A DNA stretch of 64,000 nucleotides from Dyella psychrodurans (GCF_003363265.1 NZ_QRBF01000001.1:1086451-1150450), one strand, 5' to 3'; positions 36,046-43,897 are shown, counted from the first letter of the stretch. Made by a program: numbers and translations. The notes: a model not told the origin generated them from the sequence alone.

Positions 36046-36729
36046 GTGAATGAAGCGGAATCAACTTCAGCTGCGCTTGAGTCCGATGGATTTGCGATCC
36101 TTTCATCGCTCGTATCTCACGCCGAGTGCGACAAACTCATCGAAGCTATAGCTGCGAACCCCGTTCGCGGGCCTGGTTCGCGAAGCCTGCTCGGCATCGA
36201 ACCTGTCTTACGCACTGGCGTCACGATTAAACGACATTCGTCGATAGAGGCCATTCTCAGTCCTCACTCGCAGCTCGTTCAATGCTCATTGTTCGCCAAA
36301 GAGACGACAACCAACTGGTCTGTTACCCCACACCAAGACTTAAGCATCCCAGTGCGGGAGCGTGTAGATAGTCCAGGCTGGACGGGATGGTCGAGAAAAG
36401 AAGGGGTGTGGTACGTCCAGCCACCTGAGTATGTTTTGGAGCAGCTCGTAGCTGTAAGACTTCAGCTTGATGATCACTCGTCGGAAACAGGGCCGCTTGA
36501 AGTCGTCCCGAAGACCCATTCACAAGGTCGGCTTTCAAACCCGGACATTCTTAAAAGCGCGTTGAGTGGAAAATGTAGTTGCGTTGTTCCACGCGGCGGC
36601 GCAGTAGTCATGCGCCCATTGCTAATCCACTCGTCGGGTAGGAGCCGCTCAGTTCGACCTAGGCGGGTATTGCACTTTCTGTTTGGCCCGCCTCTACCAT
36701 CCAACTTAGCGTGGGCCAACGCGTTCTAG
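36046..36729 (+). CDS. Phytanoyl-CoA dioxygenase (PhyH)-family Fe(II)/2-oxoglutarate oxygenase
   Basis: 227 residues, GTG start. The iron facial triad is visible as His96-x-Asp98 in TPHQDLSIP and distal His195 in PLLIHSSGRS, with an arginine about 11 residues later (RPRRVLHFLFG) for 2-oxoglutarate. LQLDDHSSETGPLEVVPKTHSQG is a typical PhyH core segment. Substrate unknown; such enzymes hydroxylate small molecules in secondary metabolism. Isolated in the AT-rich island and followed by a hairpin. The ribosome site is weak. Confidence 0.82.
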   Translation: MNEAESTSAALESDGFAILSSLVSHAECDKLIEAIAANPVRGPGSRSLLGIEPVLRTGVTIKRHSSIEAILSPHSQLVQCSLFAKETTTNWSVTPHQDLSIPVRERVDSPGWTGWSRKEGVWYVQPPEYVLEQLVAVRLQLDDHSSETGPLEVVPKTHSQGRLSNPDILKSALSGKCSCVVPRGGAVVMRPLLIHSSGRSRSVRPRRVLHFLFGPPLPSNLAWANAF

Positions 36730-36746
36730 AGAGCAGCTCGTCAACG

Positions 36747-36773
36747 GCAGCTTCGATTGGACGAAGCTGCTTT
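36747..36773 (+). terminator. Terminator-like hairpin after the PhyH-like gene
   Basis: A 9-bp stem gcagcttcg / cgaagctgc with a six-base loop is followed by only three T residues, 18 bases after the stop codon. Confidence 0.5.
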
Positions 36774-36809
36774 GACACGTACTGGCATCTCGGTTTGCGA
36801 TTGATCTGA

Positions 36810-36972
36810 CACATACTTTGGTTGTCAAACGGCTAAATTTGCCAAAATTTGAACTTCCTAACCAATTGTTTTTCCTACCCCTGCACATACTTTGCTGTCA
36901 AACAGCAAGCAAAGTATGTGCACAGACGCTCAAACTGCACACACTTTGGTTATCAAAAGTGCACATACTTTG
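36810..36972. repeat. Cluster of five CACATACTTTG 11-mers
   Basis: CACATACTTTG occurs at 36810-36820, 36884-36894 and 36962-36972, inverted at 36910-36920, and with one change (CACACACTTTG) at 36938-36948. Most are followed by TGTCAAA or ATCAAA. The 36884/36910 pair forms an inverted repeat. There is no gene in this 412-base gap. Confidence 0.8.
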
Positions 36973-36976
36973 ATGT

Positions 36977-37034
36977 CATGCCCATGAGTGGGCATGGCAC
37001 CAATGTTTGTACCCGGTGTACAAACATTGGTGCC
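36977..37034. repeat. Composite palindrome B at the right edge of the AT-rich island
   Basis: Hairpin CATGCCCA / TGGGCATG (36977-36984, 36989-36996) directly followed by a perfect 17-bp inverted repeat GGCACCAATGTTTGTAC / GTACAAACATTGGTGCC with a five-base centre (36996-37034). Its core matches palindrome A at 32183-32223. Confidence 0.88.
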
Positions 37035-37141
37035 AGCCAAACTGACGCAGTTGCGACGTTCTGCGCTGATCGGCGCGGCCATTTCACAGGAGCCATCGCC
37101 ACGCGGACAGCACCTGAGAAGCACGGCGGCCACAATCAGCG

Positions 37142-38002
37142 TCAGGCGGCAGGAACCGGCGGAATAGGTCCGGCGTTGAAATCTGCTGAGTGACTGATGT
37201 CCCGCCAACGCTCGGCCTCGCTGGAGCGATGTGCCTCCACCATGGCGTAGTAGTCGCAAGCGCTGGTGCCGATGAGAAGATGTGCAGGTACCTGCCCTGC
37301 ATCGGCAAGGCGCAGCACAATCTGCGCGATGCGCGCGGGATCGATGGGTTCGTTACCCCACAGGCCTTCCATGGACTTGATGGCCGCCCCAACAGAGGGT
37401 TCATAGTCCGGCATGATCGCCGGCCGCTGCTGTGTCGCACGCGTACCCCAGTTTGTTCGAATGGCCGCGGGCTCCAGTGCAACCACCTTGACTCCGAAGG
37501 GTGCCGTCTCTTGCGCCAGACTCTCGGTGAATCCACTGACCGCCCATTTCGCCGCGTGATACGACGCCGAGCCGGCGGTGGCGAGGCGCCCACCCACGGA
37601 GGAGATCTGCATGATCGTTCCGCTACGCTGCGTGCGCATGATCGGCAGCGCAGCACGCGTCAGATTGACGACACCATAGAAGACGGTGTCGACCAGGGTT
37701 TTGAAATCCGCCGAACTGGTTTCCTCAAAGGGGCGAACGTCGCCGTAGCCGGCGTTGTTCACCAGAACATCAAGACGTCCAAAGCGCTCAACCGCCAAGG
37801 CGACGGCCGCCTGCGCCTGGGCTTCATTCGTGACGTCGAGCTGCGTGGTAAAGATGTTCTCCCCGTATTGCTCGCACAACTCAGCGAGCGGGTCCGTGTT
37901 TCGCGCGGTGGCGAGAACCTTGTGGCCGCTCGCGCAGGCCACCTCGACGATGTCACGACCCAAGCCGCTTGCGCTTCCTGTTACCAACCAAACTTTCGAC
38001 AT
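37142..38002 (-). CDS. Short-chain dehydrogenase/reductase
   Basis: 286 residues. NAD(P) motif VTGSASGLGRDIV at residues 7-19, NNAGYGDVRP, catalytic Ser in MQISSVGGR and Tyr/Lys in SASYHAAKWAV. Classical SDR acting on an unknown alcohol or ketone. I chose the ATG at 38002 with GGAG six bases upstream. It follows a truncated tetR gene by 30 bases on the same strand, a remnant of a regulator-enzyme operon. Normal high-GC composition resumes here after the AT-rich island. Confidence 0.9.
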   Translation of the reverse strand: MSKVWLVTGSASGLGRDIVEVACASGHKVLATARNTDPLAELCEQYGENIFTTQLDVTNEAQAQAAVALAVERFGRLDVLVNNAGYGDVRPFEETSSADFKTLVDTVFYGVVNLTRAALPIMRTQRSGTIMQISSVGGRLATAGSASYHAAKWAVSGFTESLAQETAPFGVKVVALEPAAIRTNWGTRATQQRPAIMPDYEPSVGAAIKSMEGLWGNEPIDPARIAQIVLRLADAGQVPAHLLIGTSACDYYAMVEAHRSSEAERWRDISHSADFNAGPIPPVPAA

Positions 38003-38032
38003 GAAATGCTCCACTACAGACTGACTAGGCAG

Positions 38033-38413
38033 TCATTTAATGATGTTTAAAAAAAGCCATTGGCTGATGGCTTTCCAGAAGGTCTCGAAGCCTGCTTCAC
38101 GATAGTGCGCCGCATGTTTGGGCTCGCGAATCATGAAGTCCATTGTGGTGGCGGCCATGGCCTCGACGATGGCGCCAACGAAAGCCAAACTCCTGCTTTT
38201 CAAAACGCCTTGTTGTCGTACTTGATCAATAACACCCAGCGTCGGCGCGACAGCCTTCAATGCGCGCTCTCGCGATGCCGCAGAGATCTCAACGGAAACG
38301 GTAAGCTGTGCCAGGACCTGTTGCTTTTCAGAAAACGCGACACCCCAGTCGCTCCATCGCGTCCAGACGTGATGGAGCTGTTTTTTGGGATCTTTCTCGG
38401 GCAGTTGGGCCAA
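38033..38413 (-). pseudogene. TetR-family regulator lacking its DNA-binding domain
   Basis: 126 residues similar in style to the C-terminal ligand-binding part of TetR proteins (DPKKQLHHVWTRWSDWGVAFSEKQQVLAQLTVSVEISAASRERALKAV). The N-terminal helix-turn-helix, about 70 residues, is absent, and the frame upstream runs into the hydrolase gene. The only start is a TTG, though GGAGG precedes it. It probably marks a deletion junction, so the product cannot bind DNA in the usual way. Confidence 0.75.
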
Positions 38414-38454
38414 TACCTCCGCCTCTCCCCAGGGAGTCGACAGTTCGATCTGTA

Positions 38455-39474
38455 TTACAGGTGATCGGCATCGATGACGGCCTGCGTGAACGCCTGCGGT
38501 GCTTCTTCCGGCAGGTTATGGCCGATGCCACCGGTAATCAGGCGGAACTCATACTTGCCCACAAATTTTTTGGCATACGCCTCTGGCTGCGGGTGCGGTG
38601 CGCCATTCGCATCACCTTCCATGGCGATCGTGGGTACCGTGATGGCAGGGAATTGAGCCAGCTGCTTTTCCTGGGCTTCGTATTTCGCTTCGCCCTTGGC
38701 CAGGTTCAACCGCCAGCGATAGTTATGGACGGTGATGGCAACCTGATCCGGATTGTTCAGCGCGGCCGCACTGCGCTCGAAGGTGGCGTCGTCAAAGCCC
38801 CATTTCGGTGAGGCCTGCTGCCAGATCAATTTGGCGAAGTCATGGCGGTATTTGTCGTAGCCGATTCGGCCACGCTCGGTGGCGAAGTAATACTGATACC
38901 ACCATTGCAGCTCGGCCTTAGGCGGTAGCGGGGTTTCGCCGGATTCCTGGCTGCCGATGAGATAACCGCTCACGGTCACCAACGCCTTCACGCGCTCCGG
39001 CCACAGCGTCGCGACAATGTCCGCCGAGCGCGCACCCCAGTCAAAGCCGCCAAGCACCGCACGCTTGATATGCAACGCATCCATGAAGTCGACAACATCC
39101 CTGGCCACCGCGACGGGCTCGCCGTTGCGCACGGTGCTATCGGACAGGAAGTGGGTGTCGCCGTACCCACGCGTGTAGGGGACAAGCACTCGATAACCCT
39201 TTGCCGCCAGCGCGGGCGCGACCGCTTCATAGCTATGGATGTCATAGGGCCACCCATGCAAAAGAATCACGACTGGACCATTGGCCGGTCCCATCTCCGC
39301 GTAAGCGACGTCCAGAACGCCGGCGTGGACATGCTTCAGCGGCCCCCAGGGGTCCTGTGATGTAACGGGTGTCGTAGCCGGCTGAGGTGATAGGCCTTCG
39401 GCATGTGCAACCGACGTGAGGCCGGCCAAGCTGAGGGTAATGGCGGCCGTGAGTGCCAAGTACGTGTGCTTCAT
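38455..39474 (-). CDS. Exported epoxide-hydrolase-like alpha/beta hydrolase
   Basis: 339 residues with signal peptide MKHTYLALTAAITLSLAGLTSVAHA. Oxyanion motif HGWPYDIHSYE at about 73-83, nucleophile Asp145 in LGGFDWGARSADIV, and catalytic His in GGIGHNLPEEAP near the C-terminus. An aspartate nucleophile places it with epoxide hydrolases and haloalkane dehalogenases rather than esterases; the HGWP motif favours epoxide hydrolase. Periplasmic site inferred. It abuts the truncated tetR gene, 41 bases apart, suggesting a recombination junction. Confidence 0.87.
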   Translation of the reverse strand: MKHTYLALTAAITLSLAGLTSVAHAEGLSPQPATTPVTSQDPWGPLKHVHAGVLDVAYAEMGPANGPVVILLHGWPYDIHSYEAVAPALAAKGYRVLVPYTRGYGDTHFLSDSTVRNGEPVAVARDVVDFMDALHIKRAVLGGFDWGARSADIVATLWPERVKALVTVSGYLIGSQESGETPLPPKAELQWWYQYYFATERGRIGYDKYRHDFAKLIWQQASPKWGFDDATFERSAAALNNPDQVAITVHNYRWRLNLAKGEAKYEAQEKQLAQFPAITVPTIAMEGDANGAPHPQPEAYAKKFVGKYEFRLITGGIGHNLPEEAPQAFTQAVIDADHL

Positions 39475-39696
39475 GGTGATCTCCGGAATGCGTGCGTGGT
39501 TGCAAGGGCAGATTTAAGAAGTGCTTCCCTGTGCACATAGGAAACCGCGGCGACGTATCCCGACTATGTCCGGGAGAGGCCAAAAGCCATCAGAACGTGT
39601 CTCAGGCAGGCTCTGAAACATTTCGATACAAAACTCACAGCCGAAATTACGGACACTACTTGCCTGGACTGCCCCGGAAATGACGGTGCTTCCAGC

Positions 39697-39862
39697 CTAG
39701 GATTGGACTGCCAGCGTTGATGGTCGTACCAGGCCACCCGAGCCTGAGTGGCCAGTTCGACATCCTAGATGCGTGGCCAGGAGCGGGGATGGGTGAGCTC
39801 GGCCTTGTAGAGTCCATTGATGGTCTCGCCCAGCACGTTGCCGTTGCAGACGCGCACGGGCG
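39697..39862 (-). mobile_element. Remnant of an IS3-family transposase (C-terminal end)
   Basis: Translated on the minus strand in the frame CNGNVLGETINGLYKAELTHPRSWPRI (stop) DVELATQARVAWYDHQRWQSNPRLE, this matches the DDE C-terminal end of IS3-group OrfB proteins (usual form ES-NGLYKAE ... VELATLEWVAWFNHRR). It is interrupted by a TAG stop and lacks the rest of the element. A second short similarity (IFVERWSYERS) at about 39948-39998 may be a further fragment. The rest of the 553-base gap holds nothing that I recognise. Confidence 0.7.
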
Positions 39863-40027
39863 TAAAGGACTCCATAGTCTCTACCTAGCCTGCTTCGATA
39901 CCGGCTAGAAGAAGTGAACGGCTGGATCAGGATGCGCGTTGCGCGCATCCTGATCTTTCATATGACCAACGTTCCACAAAAATTGCTCGAACGCTTGAAT
40001 CCCGAGTCAGTGCCGACTCTGACTCGT

Positions 40028-41485
40028 TCAAGCGCGAGCCGGATGCGTTTGACCGAGGCTTTCTACCGGTGCTTTGTGCGGAACGAAAGCCAATACCAGC
40101 CATGCCGTCAGCGCGATCAAGTCCAACCATGCCAGCCAGTCTCCCCATTGCGCATAGAGCGTGTGCGTTTCGTGCAGCGGAAGATCGCCCACCAATTCGG
40201 CATCGGCGCCTTCGCTGGAAGCCTCTGCCACGACACGGCCGCGGTCGTCGCTGAGCGTGAGCCGGCCGGCATGCGCGGCGCGCGCGACGGCGAAGCCGCT
40301 TTCCACGCCGCGCATGATCGCAATGCGACTGTGTAGCCAGCCATCCACCGTAAAATCCGACGCAGGCACCAGCAACAGTTGCGCGCGGCGTGCGGCGTAA
40401 GCGTCGCCAATGTCATGGAAATCCATGTCCTTGCAGATCGCCAACCCGATGCGCGGACCGCCTTGAAGCATGGTGTAGTTGTCGCCCGGTATAAAAGGGT
40501 CCATGCCGGGGAGCAAATGGTGTTTGTTGTAGGTGGCCGGAGATGTGGCGCCAGGTTGAAACACCATCAGCATGTTGCGATGTCCGTGCGGATCGCCGTA
40601 GAAATCAACGCCGGAAGCCACGATCAGATCGCGCTGTTTCGACATTTGAGAAAAGGCGGGAATGCTCGTATCCGCGGCGGCGAATGTCGTTTCCGTATCC
40701 AGCACGATATGTGCGCCGTCGTTGGCGAGACGACCGAATGCTTCCATGTAACGTGCTTCGAGAGCTTGCCCCTTCGGCTCGCTCAATGCCGCATCGGTCG
40801 GCTTTTGCAGCGATACCAGGCCAATGCGCATCGTTCCGGTCGCCGGAGCCTGAAGTCGCCAGCCGCCATACGCCACAGTGCCGGCCACCAAAATAGCCGC
40901 AAGTACGGCCACCGTGACACAACTGCGTTTGGAAGCGTGCGGCGTCGCCTGCAACGCGATGGCCGTGGGCACTAGCAGCAACAGAAAACCGATGCCCCAA
41001 ATGCCGGTTATCGCCGCAATTTGAATGACGGCCAGCGCATCCATTTGCGTGTAGCTGATATTGGAAAACGTGGCGTGCGGCGAAAGCAGATTGGTAACGT
41101 ATTCGATGGCTACCCACATCGTCGGCACCGCCAATGCGGCGGCCAGCGTATGACCGCGCAGCAGCAATCGCCGATACAGCAGCACGCACAGCATCAACAT
41201 GACGCCCGATGCGCTAATCGCATACACATCGAAAAGCCAGGGCAGGCCGATATACGTGTGGAGATAAGTCCAGACGCTAAACGAGCCTGCGGTATACGCG
41301 ACAAAAGCCGACAAGGCGGCCGAACGCGCTCGAACCCGTGGTGCGAGCCATAGCACAGGCAACGGTGCGAGCCATGTCAGCCACCACCGCGGATGTATAC
41401 CGCTACCGAACCACCAGCACAGCGCGGAGAGGGCGGTCGCCGCAAACCAGGTCTGCAGCGCGGAGTAATCATGCTTTGATGCCAT
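40028..41485 (-). CDS. Apolipoprotein N-acyltransferase-like membrane nitrilase
   Basis: 485 residues. N-terminal half has about six hydrophobic spans (residues 12-205); the C-terminal half is a nitrilase domain with triad Glu265 (LDTETTF), Lys321 (YNKHHLLPG) and Cys351 (LAICKDMDFH), the layout of Lnt. A final span lies near residue 460. It differs from housekeeping Lnt in context: it overlaps the upstream tetR gene by 17 bases (GGAGG before the ATG) and sits among detoxification genes, so it is probably an accessory paralogue acting on another acyl or amide substrate. Confidence 0.85.
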   Translation of the reverse strand: MASKHDYSALQTWFAATALSALCWWFGSGIHPRWWLTWLAPLPVLWLAPRVRARSAALSAFVAYTAGSFSVWTYLHTYIGLPWLFDVYAISASGVMLMLCVLLYRRLLLRGHTLAAALAVPTMWVAIEYVTNLLSPHATFSNISYTQMDALAVIQIAAITGIWGIGFLLLLVPTAIALQATPHASKRSCVTVAVLAAILVAGTVAYGGWRLQAPATGTMRIGLVSLQKPTDAALSEPKGQALEARYMEAFGRLANDGAHIVLDTETTFAAADTSIPAFSQMSKQRDLIVASGVDFYGDPHGHRNMLMVFQPGATSPATYNKHHLLPGMDPFIPGDNYTMLQGGPRIGLAICKDMDFHDIGDAYAARRAQLLLVPASDFTVDGWLHSRIAIMRGVESGFAVARAAHAGRLTLSDDRGRVVAEASSEGADAELVGDLPLHETHTLYAQWGDWLAWLDLIALTAWLVLAFVPHKAPVESLGQTHPARA

Positions 41486-42050
41486 CGAGCAACCTCCTCA
41501 AGGATTGCAAGTAGAAGGCGCGAAACTGCGCCTCGTCATAGCTGAAACGTCCGGCGCGATAGAGCGCGATCAAGCCGTGTTGATGCGCCCAGATCGTCAT
41601 CGTGACGTCGTGCGGATCGTCTTGCTTCAACAAGCCTTGGGCCATGCCTTCGATCACGGCGTCAAGTGCGACATTGAAGGTGGGTGAAAGGCGCGCATGA
41701 AAATCTTCCGGGTAACGCCGCGCATCGTCGCGACGCACCGAAAAGGCGTGATCGAATAAATGCGGATGCGTCAGCGCGTAATCCAGATAGGGTTCCATTA
41801 ACGCGTTCAGCCGCTTGAGCACGTCCCGGCTTCGCGCGCGCGATTTCCATTCGTGCGCGACGCTTTGGAAGCTGTCGTCGGAAAGCTTTTTCAGCAGCGC
41901 GTCCCGATTCGGAAAATGGCGATAGATCGCCATGGGCGTAATGCCCACCGCATCGGCTACCCGGCGCATGGTCACCGCGTCGGCGCCTTCGCGTTCAAAC
42001 AGCGCGTGCGCAGCCTTGAGAATCTTTTCGGGGGTCGTCAGGCGGGTCAT
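41469..42050 (-). CDS. TetR-family transcriptional regulator
   Basis: 193 residues from the ATG at 42050. HTH: KILKAAHALFEREGADAVTMRRVADAVGITPMAIYRHFPNRDALLKKL. The ligand-binding domain includes LDYALTHPHLFDHAFSVRRDD. The start has no Shine-Dalgarno sequence and lies inside a perfect palindrome, suggesting a leaderless or near-leaderless autoregulated message. It overlaps the Lnt-like gene and likely controls it. Confidence 0.9.
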   Translation of the reverse strand: MTRLTTPEKILKAAHALFEREGADAVTMRRVADAVGITPMAIYRHFPNRDALLKKLSDDSFQSVAHEWKSRARSRDVLKRLNALMEPYLDYALTHPHLFDHAFSVRRDDARRYPEDFHARLSPTFNVALDAVIEGMAQGLLKQDDPHDVTMTIWAHQHGLIALYRAGRFSYDEAQFRAFYLQSLRRLLDGIKA

Positions 42051-42068
42051 GTATACACTGTATACATG
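42048..42068. promoter_or_regulatory. Palindromic operator over the tetR start codon
   Basis: CATGTATAC-ACT-GTATACATG is a perfect 9-bp inverted repeat with a 3-base centre that includes the tetR initiation codon. Size and place fit a TetR-dimer operator for autorepression. Confidence 0.75.
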
Positions 42069-42289
42069 ATGGCCGCGACGCGGCAATACTTACTAATGGG
42101 CTAGTCGGGTCGGGTCACAAAGCGACCGCTGGGGAAAGGCGAGCCGCGACTTTGGAGGCAGTTTGTTGGCCGCTAGAGGCGGTTTTTTGTTCGCTCGGGC
42201 GTTCCAGGCCAGGTACGCCCCGAATCGGTAGATACGTGAAGGTGCGCGCGCCTTGAGGGGACTGGAAATAACCTCCTTTAAGTAGGGTG

Positions 42290-42318
42290 TTGACAATATG
42301 GTGTATATGCACCATAGT
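42290..42318 (+). promoter_or_regulatory. marR promoter with embedded operator
   Basis: TTGACA (42290-42295) and CATAGT (42313-42318) are 17 bases apart, with ATGGTG-TATATG-CACCAT (42298-42315) filling the spacer as a 6-bp-arm palindrome. The MarR start codon follows eight bases later. A repressor bound here would block RNA polymerase. Confidence 0.7.
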
Positions 42319-42325
42319 TCTGTGC

Positions 42326-42799
42326 ATGAAGACCAAAGCACCCGTTAAGTCCGAGACTCTCACCTCCATGGTCAGCGAGGTAACGGAGTACTGCCTGATG
42401 ACGCGCAGCCGTCGTATTTCGCGCGTTGTGACGAGCATTTATGACGAGGAACTTCGACCGTTCGGCTTGAGTTCCTCGCAGTTTTCTCTGCTCGTACTGA
42501 TTGCCAGGTTGAGCGGCGCAAGCCGCGCCGAAATCGGCCGCGCCAACTTCCAGGAGCGCTCCACATCCACCCGCAATCTGCAATTGGTGCTGGATGAGGG
42601 ATGGGCAGAAGAAGTGATGCCTGAAAAGGGCCGCAGCCGCCCTATCGTGATTTCCAAAGCCGGACGCGATCTGCTTGCCGTGGCCATGCCCGCGTGGCGA
42701 AGCGCACAGGCGCAGGCTCGGCAGTTACTGGGCGATAACGGCGCTTCTGCCATAGTCCAGCTATCCGCCCGCTTGCCGGTTGAAGAACTGGCTGGCTAA
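42326..42799 (+). CDS. MarR-family transcriptional regulator
   Basis: 157 residues from the ATG at 42326, the first codon after the embedded-operator promoter; the short leader has no ribosome site, so leaderless-type translation is possible. Winged helix: LSSSQFSLLVLIARLSGASRAEIGRANFQERSTSTRNLQLVLDEGWAEEV, then KGRSRPIVISKAGRDLL as the wing. It precedes the nitrilase gene by 51 bases and probably regulates itself, nitrilase and the NmrA-like gene in response to a small ligand. Confidence 0.88.
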   Translation: MKTKAPVKSETLTSMVSEVTEYCLMTRSRRISRVVTSIYDEELRPFGLSSSQFSLLVLIARLSGASRAEIGRANFQERSTSTRNLQLVLDEGWAEEVMPEKGRSRPIVISKAGRDLLAVAMPAWRSAQAQARQLLGDNGASAIVQLSARLPVEELAG

Positions 42800-42850
42800 T
42801 TTTTTTCCTGATATTGATGTATCTACAACATACCATTTTCGAGATATCCC

Positions 42851-43846
42851 ATGACCCTCATTAAAGCCGCCGCCGTACAAATCAGCCCCGTCCTCTATAG
42901 CCGCGAGGCGACCGTCGAAAAAGTCGTGCGGAAGATCCACGAACTCGGTCAGAAAGGCGTGCAGTTCGCCACCTTCCCGGAAACCGTGGTGCCTTACTAC
43001 CCGTACTTTGCGGCCGTCCAGACGCCTCTGTCGCAACTGATGGGCGATGAGTATCTGAGACTGCTCGAACAGTCCGTGACAGTACCCTCGCCCACCACCG
43101 ACGCCATTGGCGCGGCTGCCCGGAAAGCCGGCATGGTGGTGTCCATCGGCGTGAATGAGCGCGATGGCGGCACCATCTACAACACGCAGTTGCTGTTCGA
43201 CGCCGATGGCACCTTGATCCAGCGTCGCCGCAAGATCACGCCCACGCATTTCGAGCGCATGATCTGGGGCCAGGGCGACGGATCGGGCCTGCGCGCGGTC
43301 GACAGCAAGGTGGGCCGCATCGGCCAGCTTGCTTGTTTCGAGCACAACAATCCATTGGCGCGCTACGCGCTGATGGCCGATGGCGAACAGATCCATTCGG
43401 CCATGTACCCGGGCTCCGCCTTTGGCGACGGGTTTGCGATGCGGATGGAAATCAACATTCGTCAACACGCGCTGGAATCCGGCGCGTTTGTCGTGAATGC
43501 GACCGCCTGTCTGGATGCCGAACAGCAGGCGCAGATCATGAAGGACACGGGCTGCCAGATCGGCCCGATCTCGGGCGGTTGTTTCACCGCGATCATCGCA
43601 CCCGATGGCACGATTCTGGGTGAACCCCTCCGCTCTGGCGAAGGTGAAGTCATCGCCGATCTCGATTTCTCCCTGATCTATCGCCGCAAGCAGCAAATGG
43701 ACTCGCGCGGTCACTACGCGCGTCCGGAACTGCTGAGCCTCCTGATCGACCGCACGCCGACGTCGCCGATGCAAGAGCGTGGAGCACGCCCCGTTGTCGA
43801 TGTCGCGCGAGCTGCAGATGCCGCGCGCACCATCGAGATCGTGTAA
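42851..43846 (+). CDS. Nitrilase (carbon-nitrogen hydrolase)
   Basis: 331 residues with the catalytic triad Glu44 (FPETVVPYYPYF), Lys128 (RRRKITPTHFERMIWGQGDG) and Cys162 (QLACFEHNNPLARYALMADGEQIH). This layout matches aliphatic/aryl nitrilases of the Nit6803-like branch, which convert nitriles to acids and ammonia; the usual CWEH is CFEH here. Cytoplasmic. It lies 51 bases after marR and 51 bases before the NmrA-like gene, both starts being preceded by a GAGATATC sequence, so a three-gene operon is likely. Confidence 0.92.
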   Translation: MTLIKAAAVQISPVLYSREATVEKVVRKIHELGQKGVQFATFPETVVPYYPYFAAVQTPLSQLMGDEYLRLLEQSVTVPSPTTDAIGAAARKAGMVVSIGVNERDGGTIYNTQLLFDADGTLIQRRRKITPTHFERMIWGQGDGSGLRAVDSKVGRIGQLACFEHNNPLARYALMADGEQIHSAMYPGSAFGDGFAMRMEINIRQHALESGAFVVNATACLDAEQQAQIMKDTGCQIGPISGGCFTAIIAPDGTILGEPLRSGEGEVIADLDFSLIYRRKQQMDSRGHYARPELLSLLIDRTPTSPMQERGARPVVDVARAADAARTIEIV

Positions 43847-43897
43847 CGCGTCGCCACCGAGCCCTCCTCCCACTTTCAAAACTTGTACGAGATATCC

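Noticed and set aside
32183-37034. Integron attC interpretation of the island-border palindromes
   Set aside because: I looked for RYYYAAC and GTTRRRY core sites at the palindromes and gene borders and found no proper pair; no integron integrase is in the window.
36810-37034. CRISPR array
   Set aside because: The 11-mers are short, in mixed orientation and irregularly spaced, and no cas genes are present.
36849-37193. A plus-strand ORF running through the 11-mer and palindrome repeats
   Set aside because: Its Cys/Thr-rich product is just the translation of the repeats; there is no ribosome site.
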